From: Mesonia sp008017825
GTDB lineage: Bacteria > Bacteroidota > Bacteroidia > Flavobacteriales > Flavobacteriaceae
Assembly: GCF_008017825.1 (NCBI RefSeq)
Contig: NZ_VRLS01000052.1
Location: 62,001-126,000, forward strand
DNA: 64,000 bases
Direction: 5' to 3'
How positions within the stretch are numbered: position 1 is the stretch's first letter; every line of letters starts with the position of its first letter. Positions 17,403-26,385 of this stretch are shown here, piece by piece. The notes below the pieces were generated by a model, which was not told the DNA's origin, made no database searches, and saw only the letters and a program-made list of their open reading frames with translations. A program made the translations under genes and the position numbers.

Positions 17403-18527
17403 CTACGCTATATAAAATAAGTCTGATGCTATACCATCACTTAAAAATTTTCCGTTTTGAGTGATGGTATAATTATTTTCATTCTTTTTTATAAGTCCTT
17501 TCTCTATAAAAACAGGAAGCTCTTTCTGTAAATAATTCACATATTTATTTCCAAAAAGTTCTTCTATTTCCAATAAGCTAATTCCCCACATCGTTCGTAA
17601 ACGCGTCATTACATATTCATTGTACGCATCATTACTAGATAAGGTTTCTTTTTCTATAGGAAGTTGATTTTCTTCGATGGCCTGTATGTATTTAGGATTG
17701 TTAGATACATTCCAACTTCTCACCCCTTGATGATAACCGTGTGCCGACGGACCTATTCCTAAATAAGATTCTCCCATCCAATAAGCTGTATTGTTTTTTG
17801 AAAAGTAGTCAGGTTTTCCAAAATTTGAAAATTCATAGTTGATAAAACCTGCCGAACTCATTACTTCTTGTAAAATTTTAAAATGTGCAGCAGCAAGCGC
17901 ATCATCTACAGGAGCTACTTTTCCTTTTTCTATCATTTTTTTGAGAGCTGTTTTAGGCTCAACCGTCAATGCATAACTAGAAATATGAGGAACCTCTAAA
18001 GATAAAGCAATATCGAGATTTTGTTGCCAACGTTCATTACTCATATCAGGTATTCCGTAAATGAGATCTATAGAAATATTATCAAAAAACTTCTTCGCTT
18101 CCCGAATAGAAGTTAACGCCTCCTCATGATTATGAGCCCGATTCATAAGTTGTAAATCTTCTTCAAAAAAAGACTGCACTCCTATACTTAACCTGTTGAT
18201 TGGAGTTTGTGATAATTCCTGAATTTTCTCTAGAGATAAATCATCTGGATTTGCTTCTAAAGTTATTTCCGCGTTAAGCGAAACATCATAATTCTTATAA
18301 ATCGTATCGAGTAAAACCTTAATTTGATCTTTGGTTAGCAAACTTGGCGTACCTCCACCAAAATAAATAGTCTTTACTTCCTCTTTAATTTCTTCTTTGC
18401 GGAGCAAAATTTCTTTATGAATAGCTGCTACCATTTGGGGCTGCTTATTTAACCCTGTAGAGAAATGGAAGTCACAATAATGACAAGCTTGTTTGCAAAA
18501 TGGAATATGTATATAAATACCTGCCAT
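17403..18527 (-). CDS. hemW: Radical SAM heme chaperone HemW
   Basis: This 374-residue protein carries Cys11, Cys15 and Cys18 (CxxxCxxC) for the 4Fe-4S cluster, GGGTPS for SAM binding and the C-terminal HemN-type domain. HemN oxidases have a further Cys two residues on, but here it is CDFH, so HemW is the better call than coproporphyrinogen dehydrogenase. HemW binds heme and delivers it to target proteins; many annotations still call it CPO-like. Its start overlaps the glycosyltransferase stop by one base. Confidence 0.9.
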   Translation of the reverse strand: MAGIYIHIPFCKQACHYCDFHFSTGLNKQPQMVAAIHKEILLRKEEIKEEVKTIYFGGGTPSLLTKDQIKVLLDTIYKNYDVSLNAEITLEANPDDLSLEKIQELSQTPINRLSIGVQSFFEEDLQLMNRAHNHEEALTSIREAKKFFDNISIDLIYGIPDMSNERWQQNLDIALSLEVPHISSYALTVEPKTALKKMIEKGKVAPVDDALAAAHFKILQEVMSSAGFINYEFSNFGKPDYFSKNNTAYWMGESYLGIGPSAHGYHQGVRSWNVSNNPKYIQAIEENQLPIEKETLSSNDAYNEYVMTRLRTMWGISLLEIEELFGNKYVNYLQKELPVFIEKGLIKKNENNYTITQNGKFLSDGIASDLFYIA

Positions 18528-19762
18528 TAGCTCTTTTTATTTTTTTCTTCTATCCATAAAGACATGTACTTTGTACTTTGTAAGGTATGATGCATTAACA
18601 TAGATCCCATAAAATTTTGTTGCCTATGCTTTTCTAGACGCTCTTGCAAACGCCTAATTGTATCGAAAAAATGAGAGCTAAAATTTTCTTTTTGAAATCG
18701 GTTCTGAATCACTTTAAAACCGTTCTGCTGAGCTTTATTCCATCTTTTTTCTCGCGTATACAGCATAAATGCGGCATCGGCAATTTCTTGATCATTGTTA
18801 GAAATTTCTCCGTTCCAAGGGTAAATCCCACATATACCTTCAGCTCCTATAGTAGTAGTTACACTGGGAGTACCCGTGAGCATAGCATCGATAAACTTAC
18901 CTTTAATTCCTGCTCCAAATCGTAGAGGCGCCAGTAATACCTTATATTTCTCTATAGTACTTAACGCTTCGGTGGCTCTCCCTTTTATAAAGAACTTCTC
19001 TTTTTTATTATTTAATTGTTCTACTTTTTGGGTAGCATAAGCCCCATAAATATGCAACTCTGCCTTTGGCAATTGCTTTCTAATAATAGGCCAAATGCTT
19101 TGTTTTAAATATAGCACGGCATCCCAATTAGGATCGTGTAAAAAATTTCCTATGAAAATAAAATTTTCGCGTTCTTCAAAGTTAGTTAGCTCGGTTGAGG
19201 GAGAGGTACGCTCTTGAGGTACTAAAAACGGAATATAGAGTAAAAGATCTCTATCTATTTTAAATTTTTCGGTTAACAAATCTCTTTCTGCCTCAGAAAT
19301 AATTAAGGTGAGATCACAACGTAGAATACTGGCAATTTCTCTTTTGGCTTCCTTAGAAAACAAATCGGTTTTGGTTAACACCCTGTTTTTCTTTGCCGCC
19401 TCATAACGGGCTTTTCTAAAAAAATGTAAATCTTCGGTATCTAAAATACGAAAAGCATTAGGGCATTGCTCTGCTACTCGCCATCCAAACTGCTCTTCCA
19501 TCATAAAGCGATCAAACATCACTATAGTAGGATCAAGCTCTTTTAACCAGCTATCAAACTCACTTTTATTGGCTTCAATCTGTACTTGTTCTATCCCCAT
19601 TTCCTCTAAATTAACTGCATATTCAGAAAATCTAGCAGGACAGGCATAAGTTATTTGGTAACCTTTTTCTAAAAATAGATCTATGAGTTGCATCATTCTA
19701 CTCCCTGCCGCCGAAGAAGCAGGCTCTGGCCAAATGTAACCTATGATAAGAAGTTGCTTCAT
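18527..19762 (-). CDS. GT-B glycosyltransferase (group 1 family)
   Basis: This complete 411-residue protein begins with a Rossmann-like LLIIGYIWPEPASSAAGSR segment, and its acceptor half contains MFDRFMMEEQFGW and RILDTEDLHFFRKAR. The donor half has FIGNFLHDPNWDA and a glycine-rich APLRFGAGIKGK near residue 290, typical of GT4-like retaining transferases. No signal peptide or membrane helix is seen, so it probably acts at the cytoplasmic face on a surface glycan. The palindrome boundary at 19196 falls inside this gene, so only the right-arm copy is complete in the window. Confidence 0.8.
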   Translation of the reverse strand: MKQLLIIGYIWPEPASSAAGSRMMQLIDLFLEKGYQITYACPARFSEYAVNLEEMGIEQVQIEANKSEFDSWLKELDPTIVMFDRFMMEEQFGWRVAEQCPNAFRILDTEDLHFFRKARYEAAKKNRVLTKTDLFSKEAKREIASILRCDLTLIISEAERDLLTEKFKIDRDLLLYIPFLVPQERTSPSTELTNFEERENFIFIGNFLHDPNWDAVLYLKQSIWPIIRKQLPKAELHIYGAYATQKVEQLNNKKEKFFIKGRATEALSTIEKYKVLLAPLRFGAGIKGKFIDAMLTGTPSVTTTIGAEGICGIYPWNGEISNNDQEIADAAFMLYTREKRWNKAQQNGFKVIQNRFQKENFSSHFFDTIRRLQERLEKHRQQNFMGSMLMHHTLQSTKYMSLWIEEKNKKS

Positions 19763-19842
19763 TTTATGTTTTTTTTCACAGTTAACAACAAAAATATACC
19801 TTATATTATTTGTAGCTTTATCGCACTAATTAATATTCTATC

Positions 19843-20403
19843 ATGCCACCGAGCAAAGAAAATCAAATTAATCCAGAAAAATGGGTAGATCGTTACTCTG
19901 ATTTTCTTTTTAATTATACCATAACACGAGTAAACAATAGAGATATTGCTAAAGACCTTATTTCTGAAACTTTTCTTGCTGGATTAAAATCTATGAAGAA
20001 TTTTAAAGGGGAAGCCACCGAACGTACTTGGTTAGTTTCCATTTTAAAACGCAAGATTATTGATTATTACCGTAAAATAAATTCTAATAAAGGAAAAGCT
20101 GAAGTTAAGATAAACTATAATAACGAAGGCGATGATGGAGATTGGTTAGAGGAAAAAGTAGCTGATCATGACGACATTACTGCTGAAGATAATTTAATGA
20201 ATGATGAGCTAAAAAGCACTATATTTAATTGTCTTTCTTCCCTCCCAAAACAACAAGCAAAAGTCTTTAAAATGAAAACCATTGACAATTACGATACCGA
20301 AGTAATTTGTAATGATTTAAATATTAGTCCGTCTAATTTATGGGTAATTATACATAGAGCCAGAAAAAAAATGGCTGATTGTATGGAAGACAAATGGTTA
20401 TAA
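19843..20403 (+). CDS. ECF-type sigma-70 family RNA polymerase sigma factor
   Basis: This 186-residue protein has region 2 at about residues 17-80 (DIAKDLISETFLAGL, TWLVSILKRKIIDYYRK) and region 4 at about 122-180 (LSSLPKQQAKVFKMK, and ISPSNLWVIIHRARKKM as the -35-recognising helix-turn-helix). The acidic linker GDDGDWLEEKVADHDD between them is longer than in many ECF factors. It is followed after one base by a small zinc-binding protein that is probably its anti-sigma factor. Its stimulus cannot be read from the sequence. Confidence 0.88.
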   Translation: MPPSKENQINPEKWVDRYSDFLFNYTITRVNNRDIAKDLISETFLAGLKSMKNFKGEATERTWLVSILKRKIIDYYRKINSNKGKAEVKINYNNEGDDGDWLEEKVADHDDITAEDNLMNDELKSTIFNCLSSLPKQQAKVFKMKTIDNYDTEVICNDLNISPSNLWVIIHRARKKMADCMEDKWL

Positions 20404-20404
20404 T

Positions 20405-20680
20405 ATGAGTACATCAAACAATTTACGACATTCACTCTGCGAAAAATATGGAGTATTCTGTGATAAATGTCAATATAACGAAGCAAGTATTTGGGAAAAA
20501 CTCAAATTAAAATTCCACTTATTTATGTGTGGAGAATGCCGAAAATATTCTCAAAAAAACACTCAGCTTAGCGAAGTAATTAAAAATGCGAAGCTTAGTA
20601 ATTTAACCCCAGAAGAACAAGAGAGTTTTAAAATACTACTTCAAAAGCAAATGCAAAATTCAAGTTCTAAAAATTCATAA
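20405..20680 (+). CDS. Small zinc-binding (ZAS-type) anti-sigma factor candidate
   Basis: This 91-residue soluble protein begins one base after the sigma factor stop. Residues 38-45 read HLFMCGEC, which is the Hx3Cx2C zinc signature of ZAS anti-sigma factors. Three more cysteines lie upstream (Cys12, Cys19, Cys22). No transmembrane helix follows, so it would act in the cytoplasm, perhaps as a redox or metal sensor. The role is inferred from the motif and the coupling to the ECF gene. Confidence 0.68.
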   Translation: MSTSNNLRHSLCEKYGVFCDKCQYNEASIWEKLKLKFHLFMCGECRKYSQKNTQLSEVIKNAKLSNLTPEEQESFKILLQKQMQNSSSKNS

Positions 20681-20688
20681 GTCTCCTC

Positions 20689-21516
20689 CTACCATTCTAT
20701 ATACCCTATTCCTAATTCTAATAAAAACCATATTATAGGAACTGCTTCTACATAAAAAGAAGCATAAAATTCACGCTGCTGCTTTCTTGCTAACTTTATA
20801 AAAATTGCGCTTAAAATTCCGATAAGAATTACTGGCAACATCTTTATAAATTCCAATTCACTTAAAATTCCTTGCATACCTATTACCAATGCAATTAGCA
20901 AATAACCTATCCTTTTCACTTGCTTTACCCCTACCAATTGAGGCAAAGTACCTAAACCATCATCATCAAATTTTAGATCTCTTATCTCAAAAGGAATGGT
21001 GATCGAAATCACAAATAAAAAAACTTGAAGCCATTTTACCCATACTTTATATTCTAAAAAAGCAACCTCATCTATTAGAGGCAGTAAAACACAAACTCCT
21101 GCCCAAACAAAAGCGATGATAAAAATTTTTGTCCCTTTTAAGTTTCTTAGGTTCTTCTGCTTTGGTAAAAAAGGTATAGCATACAATGTGGTACAAAAAC
21201 CCAAAAAGCCAGTGAGAATTAAAAAATTAGTAGATTGAAGAGAAAAAAAGTAAAGCAAACCTAAAAACGCGAATAATGAAAAAACCTGAATCATTTTCAA
21301 ATTCTTTGTAAGGCTGTAATGATGCAATTTTGCAATCCCTGCATATTTCACAAAATTATAGCCAGAAATAGTCCCTAAAAACACGAAAAGAAGAATATTA
21401 ATATTAAACACTCCTAGAAAACTTAAGCTTGTTACTGCTGTTAAAGCAGTAACCGCCAAAGCTACGTGAATACTACTGTTGATGTAAAAGTTGATCGCTT
21501 TTTTAAAGAGGTTCAT
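20689..21516 (-). CDS. UbiA-like prenyltransferase family membrane protein
   Basis: This 275-residue protein has eight or nine hydrophobic segments. The segment EIRDLKFDDDGLGTLPQ near residue 180 resembles the second Asp-rich motif of UbiA prenyltransferases. The first motif, NDxxD in active enzymes, corresponds to YNFVKYAGIAK and lacks the aspartates, so classical polyprenyl-diphosphate chemistry is doubtful. Family membership is inferred from topology and this one motif. It is convergent with the sigma/anti-sigma pair and divergent from gcvP. Confidence 0.6.
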   Translation of the reverse strand: MNLFKKAINFYINSSIHVALAVTALTAVTSLSFLGVFNINILLFVFLGTISGYNFVKYAGIAKLHHYSLTKNLKMIQVFSLFAFLGLLYFFSLQSTNFLILTGFLGFCTTLYAIPFLPKQKNLRNLKGTKIFIIAFVWAGVCVLLPLIDEVAFLEYKVWVKWLQVFLFVISITIPFEIRDLKFDDDGLGTLPQLVGVKQVKRIGYLLIALVIGMQGILSELEFIKMLPVILIGILSAIFIKLARKQQREFYASFYVEAVPIIWFLLELGIGYIEW

Positions 21517-21590
21517 AATTCAAAAATAAAGCTTTAAAATGACACCTTAACTATGCCTTTTAAAGTATACTGATAAGCTACAGAATTAAC

Positions 21591-21620
21591 ATTGTTTTCT
21601 TTAGAAAAAATGTACTTTTG
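21591..21620 (+). promoter_or_regulatory. Promoter of gcvP
   Basis: ATTG at 21591-21594, an 18-base spacer and TACTTTTG at 21613-21620 fit the Bacteroidota consensus TTTG-N19-TAnnTTTG. The ATG of gcvP follows 33 bases later. Confidence 0.75.
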
Positions 21621-21652
21621 CAAACCACAAACACAACTATATTTTTTAATAC

Positions 21653-24496
21653 ATGAACACAGATTCTTTTGCATTAAGACATATTGGTCCCAGACCAGAA
21701 AACATAGCAGAAATGCTAAAAACTGTAGGAGTAGATTCTTTAGATCAATTGATTTACGAAACCATTCCAGACAATATAAGGTTACAAAAAGACCTAGATT
21801 TAAACGAAGCTTTAAGCGAGCAAGAATATTTGGAGCACATTACCAAACTTGCTGCTAAAAATAAAATGTTTAAAACCTATATAGGTTTAGGATACCACCA
21901 ATCTATTACTCCCCCTGTAGTTCAGCGTAACGTATTAGAAAATCCAGGGTGGTATACAGCTTATACTCCTTACCAAGCAGAAATTGCTCAAGGTAGATTA
22001 GAAGCCCTTCTTAACTTTCAAACCATGGTGGCCGATCTTACCGGAATGGAGTTGGCAAACGCTTCACTTTTAGATGAAGCTACCGCTGCTGCGGAAGCCA
22101 TGACTCTCTTGTTTGCGGTTAGAGATCGTGACCAAAAGAAAAGAAAAGCGGTAAAGTTTTTTGTTTCTGAAGAGATTTTACCACAAACACTTTCTTTATT
22201 ACAAACCAGAGCCAATCCATTAGAGATTGAATTAGTTGTAGGAAACCACGAAGAATTTAATTTCTCTGAAGATTTCTTTGGAGCCATTCTTCAGTATCCA
22301 GGAACCAGCGGAAGGGTTTACAACTACGCTCCGTTTATCGCTCAAGCTAAAGAAGCAGGAATTAAAATTGCTGTCGCTGCAGATATTTTAAGCCTAGTAA
22401 AACTACAAGCTCCAGGTAACTTTGGTGTAGATGTAGTCGTAGGTACCACGCAACGTTTTGGTATTCCATTAGGTTATGGAGGACCACACGCAGCATATTT
22501 TGCAACCAAAGAAGAATATAAAAGAAATATCCCAGGAAGAATTATTGGGGTAACTAAAGACCTTGACGGAAATGTAGCCTTAAGAATGGCTTTACAAACA
22601 CGTGAGCAACATATAAAAAGAGACAAAGCCACTTCAAATATTTGTACTGCACAAGTATTACTAGCTGTAATGGCTTCTATGTATGGTGTCTATCACGGAC
22701 CAAAAGGTTTACAATATATAGCCAATAAAGTTCACCGCTCTGCAGCCGAACTTACCGATGCTCTAGAGCAATTAGGTTATTACCAAGAAAACGATTATTA
22801 TTTTGACACAATTCGTATTAAAGCGAATGCTGCCAAAATAAAAGAAGTGGCCGAAGCAAGTGAAATCAATTTTTACTACCCAGAAGAAGACACGGTTTCT
22901 ATTAGCTTAAACGAAGCAACTAGCTTAACCGATCTTAACAATATTATTGCTGTTTTTGCTCACGTAGCAGGAAAAGCTTCTATCAAAGTTACTTCTTTAG
23001 AGAAAGATATTATCGATAAAGAAAATGTAGCGAGAGATAGTGATTTCATGACGAATGAAGTATTTAATAAATACCATTCTGAAACTGAATTGATGCGTTA
23101 CATCAAGAAATTAGAGCGTAAAGATTTATCTTTAAATCACTCTATGATTTCTTTAGGATCTTGTACAATGAAGCTAAATGCTGCAGCAGAAATGCTTCCG
23201 TTAAGCTACCCTCAATGGGGAAATATTCATCCTTTTGTACCAATTGATCAAGCACAAGGTTACCAAGAAGTATTAAAAAAATTAGAAGATCAGTTAACTG
23301 AAATTACTGGTTTTGCTGCAACCTCACTTCAGCCCAACTCCGGTGCTCAAGGAGAATTTGCAGGATTAATGGCAATTAGAGCTTACCACGAATCTCGCGG
23401 AGATCATCACAGAAATATTTGTTTAATTCCTTCTTCCGCTCACGGTACCAATCCGGCAAGTGCAGTAATGGCAGGAATGAAAGTGGTCGTAACCAAAGCA
23501 AATGAATCTGGAAGTATTGATGTAGACGATTTAAAGGAAAAAGCTTTAAAACATAAAGATAATCTTTCGGCAGTTATGATTACTTACCCATCCACACACG
23601 GGGTGTATGAATCTGCCATAAAAGAAATTACACAAATCGTTCACGATAACGGCGGACAAGTTTATATGGATGGTGCAAATATGAATGCGCAAGTGGGCTT
23701 AACCAATCCAGGAAACATTGGCGCAGATGTTTGTCACCTTAATTTACATAAAACCTTTGCTATTCCTCACGGAGGTGGAGGCCCTGGTGTTGGACCAATT
23801 TGTGTTGCAAAGCAATTAGTTCCATTTTTACCAGGAAACCCAATCATTAAAACGGGAGGAGAAAACGCTATTAATGCAATTTCTGCCGCACCATGGGGTT
23901 CTTCTTTAGTATGCCTTATTTCTTATGCCTACATTACTATGCTAGGCCCTAAAGGATTAAAATCTAGTACAGAGCATGCTATATTAAATGCGAATTACAT
24001 TAAAAATCGTTTAGAAGGTCATTTCACTACGTTGTACTCTGGAGAAAGAGGAAGAGCAGCTCATGAAATGATTATCGACTGCAGACCTTTTAAAGAAAAA
24101 GGAATTGAAGTAGTAGATATTGCGAAGCGTCTTATTGACTATGGTTTCCATTCTCCTACAGTTTCTTTTCCAGTAGCAGGAACAATGATGATAGAACCAA
24201 CAGAGAGTGAAAGTAAAGAAGAATTAGATCGTTTTTGCGATGCTTTAATTTCTATTAGAGAAGAGATTAAAACGGTTGAAAAAGAAGAACCTAACAATGT
24301 TCTTAAAAATGCTCCGCATACATTAAAAATGCTTACTTCTAGTGACTGGGACTTTCCTTATACTAGAGAAAAAGCAGCTTATCCTTTACCATATGTGTCA
24401 GATAATAAATTTTGGCCATCAGTAAGACGTGTAGATGATGCTTACGGAGATCGCAATCTTATGTGTACTTGCGCACCAATGGAAGAATATATGTAA
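21653..24496 (+). CDS. gcvP: Glycine dehydrogenase (decarboxylating), P-protein
   Basis: This 947-residue single-chain P-protein of the glycine cleavage system decarboxylates glycine with PLP and loads aminomethyl on the H-protein lipoyl arm. The N-terminal half starts with FALRHIGP and carries the YxPYQAEIAQGRLEAL segment. The C-terminal half has the PLP lysine at about residue 700 in NLHKTFAIPHGGGGPG, and HGTNPASAVMAGM and TYPSTHGVYE upstream of it. Length is typical for fused P-proteins. It is monocistronic, with its own promoter and terminator. Confidence 0.97.
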   Translation: MNTDSFALRHIGPRPENIAEMLKTVGVDSLDQLIYETIPDNIRLQKDLDLNEALSEQEYLEHITKLAAKNKMFKTYIGLGYHQSITPPVVQRNVLENPGWYTAYTPYQAEIAQGRLEALLNFQTMVADLTGMELANASLLDEATAAAEAMTLLFAVRDRDQKKRKAVKFFVSEEILPQTLSLLQTRANPLEIELVVGNHEEFNFSEDFFGAILQYPGTSGRVYNYAPFIAQAKEAGIKIAVAADILSLVKLQAPGNFGVDVVVGTTQRFGIPLGYGGPHAAYFATKEEYKRNIPGRIIGVTKDLDGNVALRMALQTREQHIKRDKATSNICTAQVLLAVMASMYGVYHGPKGLQYIANKVHRSAAELTDALEQLGYYQENDYYFDTIRIKANAAKIKEVAEASEINFYYPEEDTVSISLNEATSLTDLNNIIAVFAHVAGKASIKVTSLEKDIIDKENVARDSDFMTNEVFNKYHSETELMRYIKKLERKDLSLNHSMISLGSCTMKLNAAAEMLPLSYPQWGNIHPFVPIDQAQGYQEVLKKLEDQLTEITGFAATSLQPNSGAQGEFAGLMAIRAYHESRGDHHRNICLIPSSAHGTNPASAVMAGMKVVVTKANESGSIDVDDLKEKALKHKDNLSAVMITYPSTHGVYESAIKEITQIVHDNGGQVYMDGANMNAQVGLTNPGNIGADVCHLNLHKTFAIPHGGGGPGVGPICVAKQLVPFLPGNPIIKTGGENAINAISAAPWGSSLVCLISYAYITMLGPKGLKSSTEHAILNANYIKNRLEGHFTTLYSGERGRAAHEMIIDCRPFKEKGIEVVDIAKRLIDYGFHSPTVSFPVAGTMMIEPTESESKEELDRFCDALISIREEIKTVEKEEPNNVLKNAPHTLKMLTSSDWDFPYTREKAAYPLPYVSDNKFWPSVRRVDDAYGDRNLMCTCAPMEEYM

Positions 24497-24516
24497 ACTC
24501 TTATTTATTAAAATAG

Positions 24517-24547
24517 AAAAGCCTGTAAATTAATTATGGGCTTTTTT
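24517..24547 (+). terminator. Terminator of gcvP
   Basis: AAAAGCC pairs with GGCTTTT across a 15-base loop, ending in a run of T, about 20 bases after the gcvP stop. The remaining 240 bases to the next gene are extremely AT-rich, with no convincing ORF. Confidence 0.6.
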
Positions 24548-24788
24548 ATTTTTATAAGTTTTAAACATTAATTGACTCTTAAAAACTAAATATTTTACCA
24601 TTTTAATAAAAAAGTAAAATATTTTAAAGCTTAAATTATCATACTTGCATTTTTGTAGATAAAAATTTATTAATTCAATATTTTGAAATTTTTTTAACAA
24701 TTAAAGTCTTCTTTAAGGTTTCTTAATTTTTAATAAAATATTCTTTAGGATATAAAGAAATGACTACATTGTACCAATATTTAGATCT

Positions 24789-25850
24789 ATGGCTGAAGTA
24801 ATTATAGGGGTTGGAAGCTATATCCCTCAAACAAAAATCATCAATTCTCATTTTTTGAATCATCGTTTTTTAAATGAAGATGGTTCTGCCATTAATGATA
24901 CTAACGATAATATAATTAGAAAATTTCAAGCCATCACGGGTATAGATGAACGGTTATACGCACCAGAAGGTGTTACCGCATCTAACATGGCAAGCATCGC
25001 AGCTCAAAAAGCTATAGAAGATGCTAAAATTGATCCTGAAACGCTAGATTATATCATTGTCGCCCATAATTTTGGCGACATGCAAGATAAAAATGTTCAA
25101 GGAGATACTGTTCCTAGTTTAGCGACCCGAGTGAAATATGAATTGAAAATCAAAAATCCTAATTGTGTAGGTTACGATTTACTTTTTGGTTGTCCAGGTT
25201 GGCTCGAAGGAATGATTCATGCCAGAGCATTTATAAAATCGGGAATGGCCAAACGCATTTTGGTTATTGGTACCGAAACCTTATCTAGAGTGGTAGATGA
25301 TCACGACCGCGATAGTATGATTTTTAGCGATGGTGCAGGCGCTACCATTGTAGAATATAAAGATAGCGAAGATGTAGGTATTATCGCACACAAATCGGCT
25401 ACGTACGCTTCCGCGGAAGCAAACTATTTAACTTTTGATGGTTCTTACAATAAAGAAAATTTGCAACCTACCAAGTATATTAAAATGAGTGGAAGGAAAA
25501 TCTACAATTTTGCACTTACCAAAGTTCCAGCTGCTATGAAAGCTTGTTTAGATGAAAGTGGATATACTATTAAAGATGTAAAAAAATTGTTAATTCATCA
25601 AGCTAACGAAAAAATGGATCAGGCTATTTGCGATCGGTTTTATCAACTTTTTGATGTTCCTGCCCCTAAAAATGTCATGCCTATGAGCATTCAAAAATTA
25701 GGAAATAGCTCGGTGGCTACTTTACCAACTTTATTAGATTTGGTCACAAGAAAACAACTCAAAGATCAATCGATAGAGAAAGGAGATGTAGTACTCTTTG
25801 CCAGTGTTGGAGCAGGCATGAACATTAACGCCGCTGTTTACAAATTTTAA
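24789..25850 (+). CDS. 3-oxoacyl-ACP synthase III family protein (KAS III-like)
   Basis: This 353-residue thiolase-fold condensing enzyme has the full KAS III triad: Cys135 in LLFGCPGWLEG, His270 in LIHQAN and Asn306 in LGNSSVATLP. It condenses a short acyl-CoA or related starter with an extender, but its specificity is not evident. It is longer than the usual FabH of fatty-acid initiation and heads an operon with a methyltransferase and a GT2, so a role in a specialised lipid or glycolipid is plausible rather than proven. Confidence 0.85.
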   Translation: MAEVIIGVGSYIPQTKIINSHFLNHRFLNEDGSAINDTNDNIIRKFQAITGIDERLYAPEGVTASNMASIAAQKAIEDAKIDPETLDYIIVAHNFGDMQDKNVQGDTVPSLATRVKYELKIKNPNCVGYDLLFGCPGWLEGMIHARAFIKSGMAKRILVIGTETLSRVVDDHDRDSMIFSDGAGATIVEYKDSEDVGIIAHKSATYASAEANYLTFDGSYNKENLQPTKYIKMSGRKIYNFALTKVPAAMKACLDESGYTIKDVKKLLIHQANEKMDQAICDRFYQLFDVPAPKNVMPMSIQKLGNSSVATLPTLLDLVTRKQLKDQSIEKGDVVLFASVGAGMNINAAVYKF

Positions 25851-25860
25851 GCTTACACCA

Positions 25861-26385
25861 TTGTACGAGAAAAATTTTCCGCATAAGCGATACCAAGAAA
25901 CCCTAGATTTTTTAGAAAAACATATCTCGAAAGATTCTCAACTTTTAGATTTAGGAGTTGAAAACCCGTTAACGGAACGTCTTAAATCGACTGGGTATCA
26001 AGTCGAGAATACCAAAGGGGAAGATTTAGATCTTGATTTTTCATCGGTTATTCATTCTAACGCAAATGTTGTTACCGCTTTCGAAATATTTGAACATCTT
26101 ATCGCTCCTTTTAACGTGTTACGAGAAATTAAAGCTGATAAACTTGTAACTAGCATTCCATTGAGTCTATGGTTTTCTCCTGCCTACAGATGTAAAACCG
26201 ATAAATGGGATCGCCATTATCACGAGTTTGAAGATTGGCAATTTGATTGGTTATTAGAAAAAGCAGGGTGGAAAATAATCGACTCTAAAAAGTGGACGAA
26301 CCCTGTGAATAAAATTGGCATAAGACCTTTACTTAGAAAAATAACTCCACGTTATTATATTGTCTACGCCGAAAGAGTATCATAA
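25861..26385 (+). CDS. SAM-dependent methyltransferase-like protein
   Basis: This 174-residue protein starts with TTG ten bases after the KAS III stop; no nearby ATG exists. It has a shortened class I fold with LLDLGVENPLTERL as a diverged motif I, VVTAFEIFEHLIAPF as the EHL segment after strand 4, and YRCKTDKWDRHYHEF later. The glycine-rich motif I is atypical (DLGVEN in place of a GxG pattern), so activity is less certain than the fold. It abuts the GT2 gene with zero spacing. Confidence 0.65.
   Translation: MYEKNFPHKRYQETLDFLEKHISKDSQLLDLGVENPLTERLKSTGYQVENTKGEDLDLDFSSVIHSNANVVTAFEIFEHLIAPFNVLREIKADKLVTSIPLSLWFSPAYRCKTDKWDRHYHEFEDWQFDWLLEKAGWKIIDSKKWTNPVNKIGIRPLLRKITPRYYIVYAERVS

Larger units (their letters stand above)
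9599..19196 (-). repeat. Right arm of the giant inverted repeat
   Basis: This is the reverse complement of 1-9598. It joins unique sequence at 19197, inside the glycosyltransferase gene. That gene is complete only on this side (18527-19762), which makes this arm the better candidate for the real chromosomal copy. I saw no base difference between the arms in the segments compared: both ends, the axis, and the hemW/GAF and xrtF/metalloprotease spacers. Confidence 0.98.

Noticed and set aside
1..19196. Composite transposon or integrated element as the cause of the inverted repeat
   Set aside because: No transposase, integrase, IS end or target duplication is seen, and the repeated genes are ordinary core genes.
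1..19196. Hairpin telomere of a linear chromosome
   Set aside because: A spacer-less axis would fit a replicated hairpin end, but no protelomerase gene is visible and linear chromosomes are not known in this group; kept only as a remote alternative.
24548..24788. Small ORF or RNA in the AT-rich spacer after gcvP
   Set aside because: Only stop-rich AT sequence is visible; no stable hairpin or ribosomal start was found.
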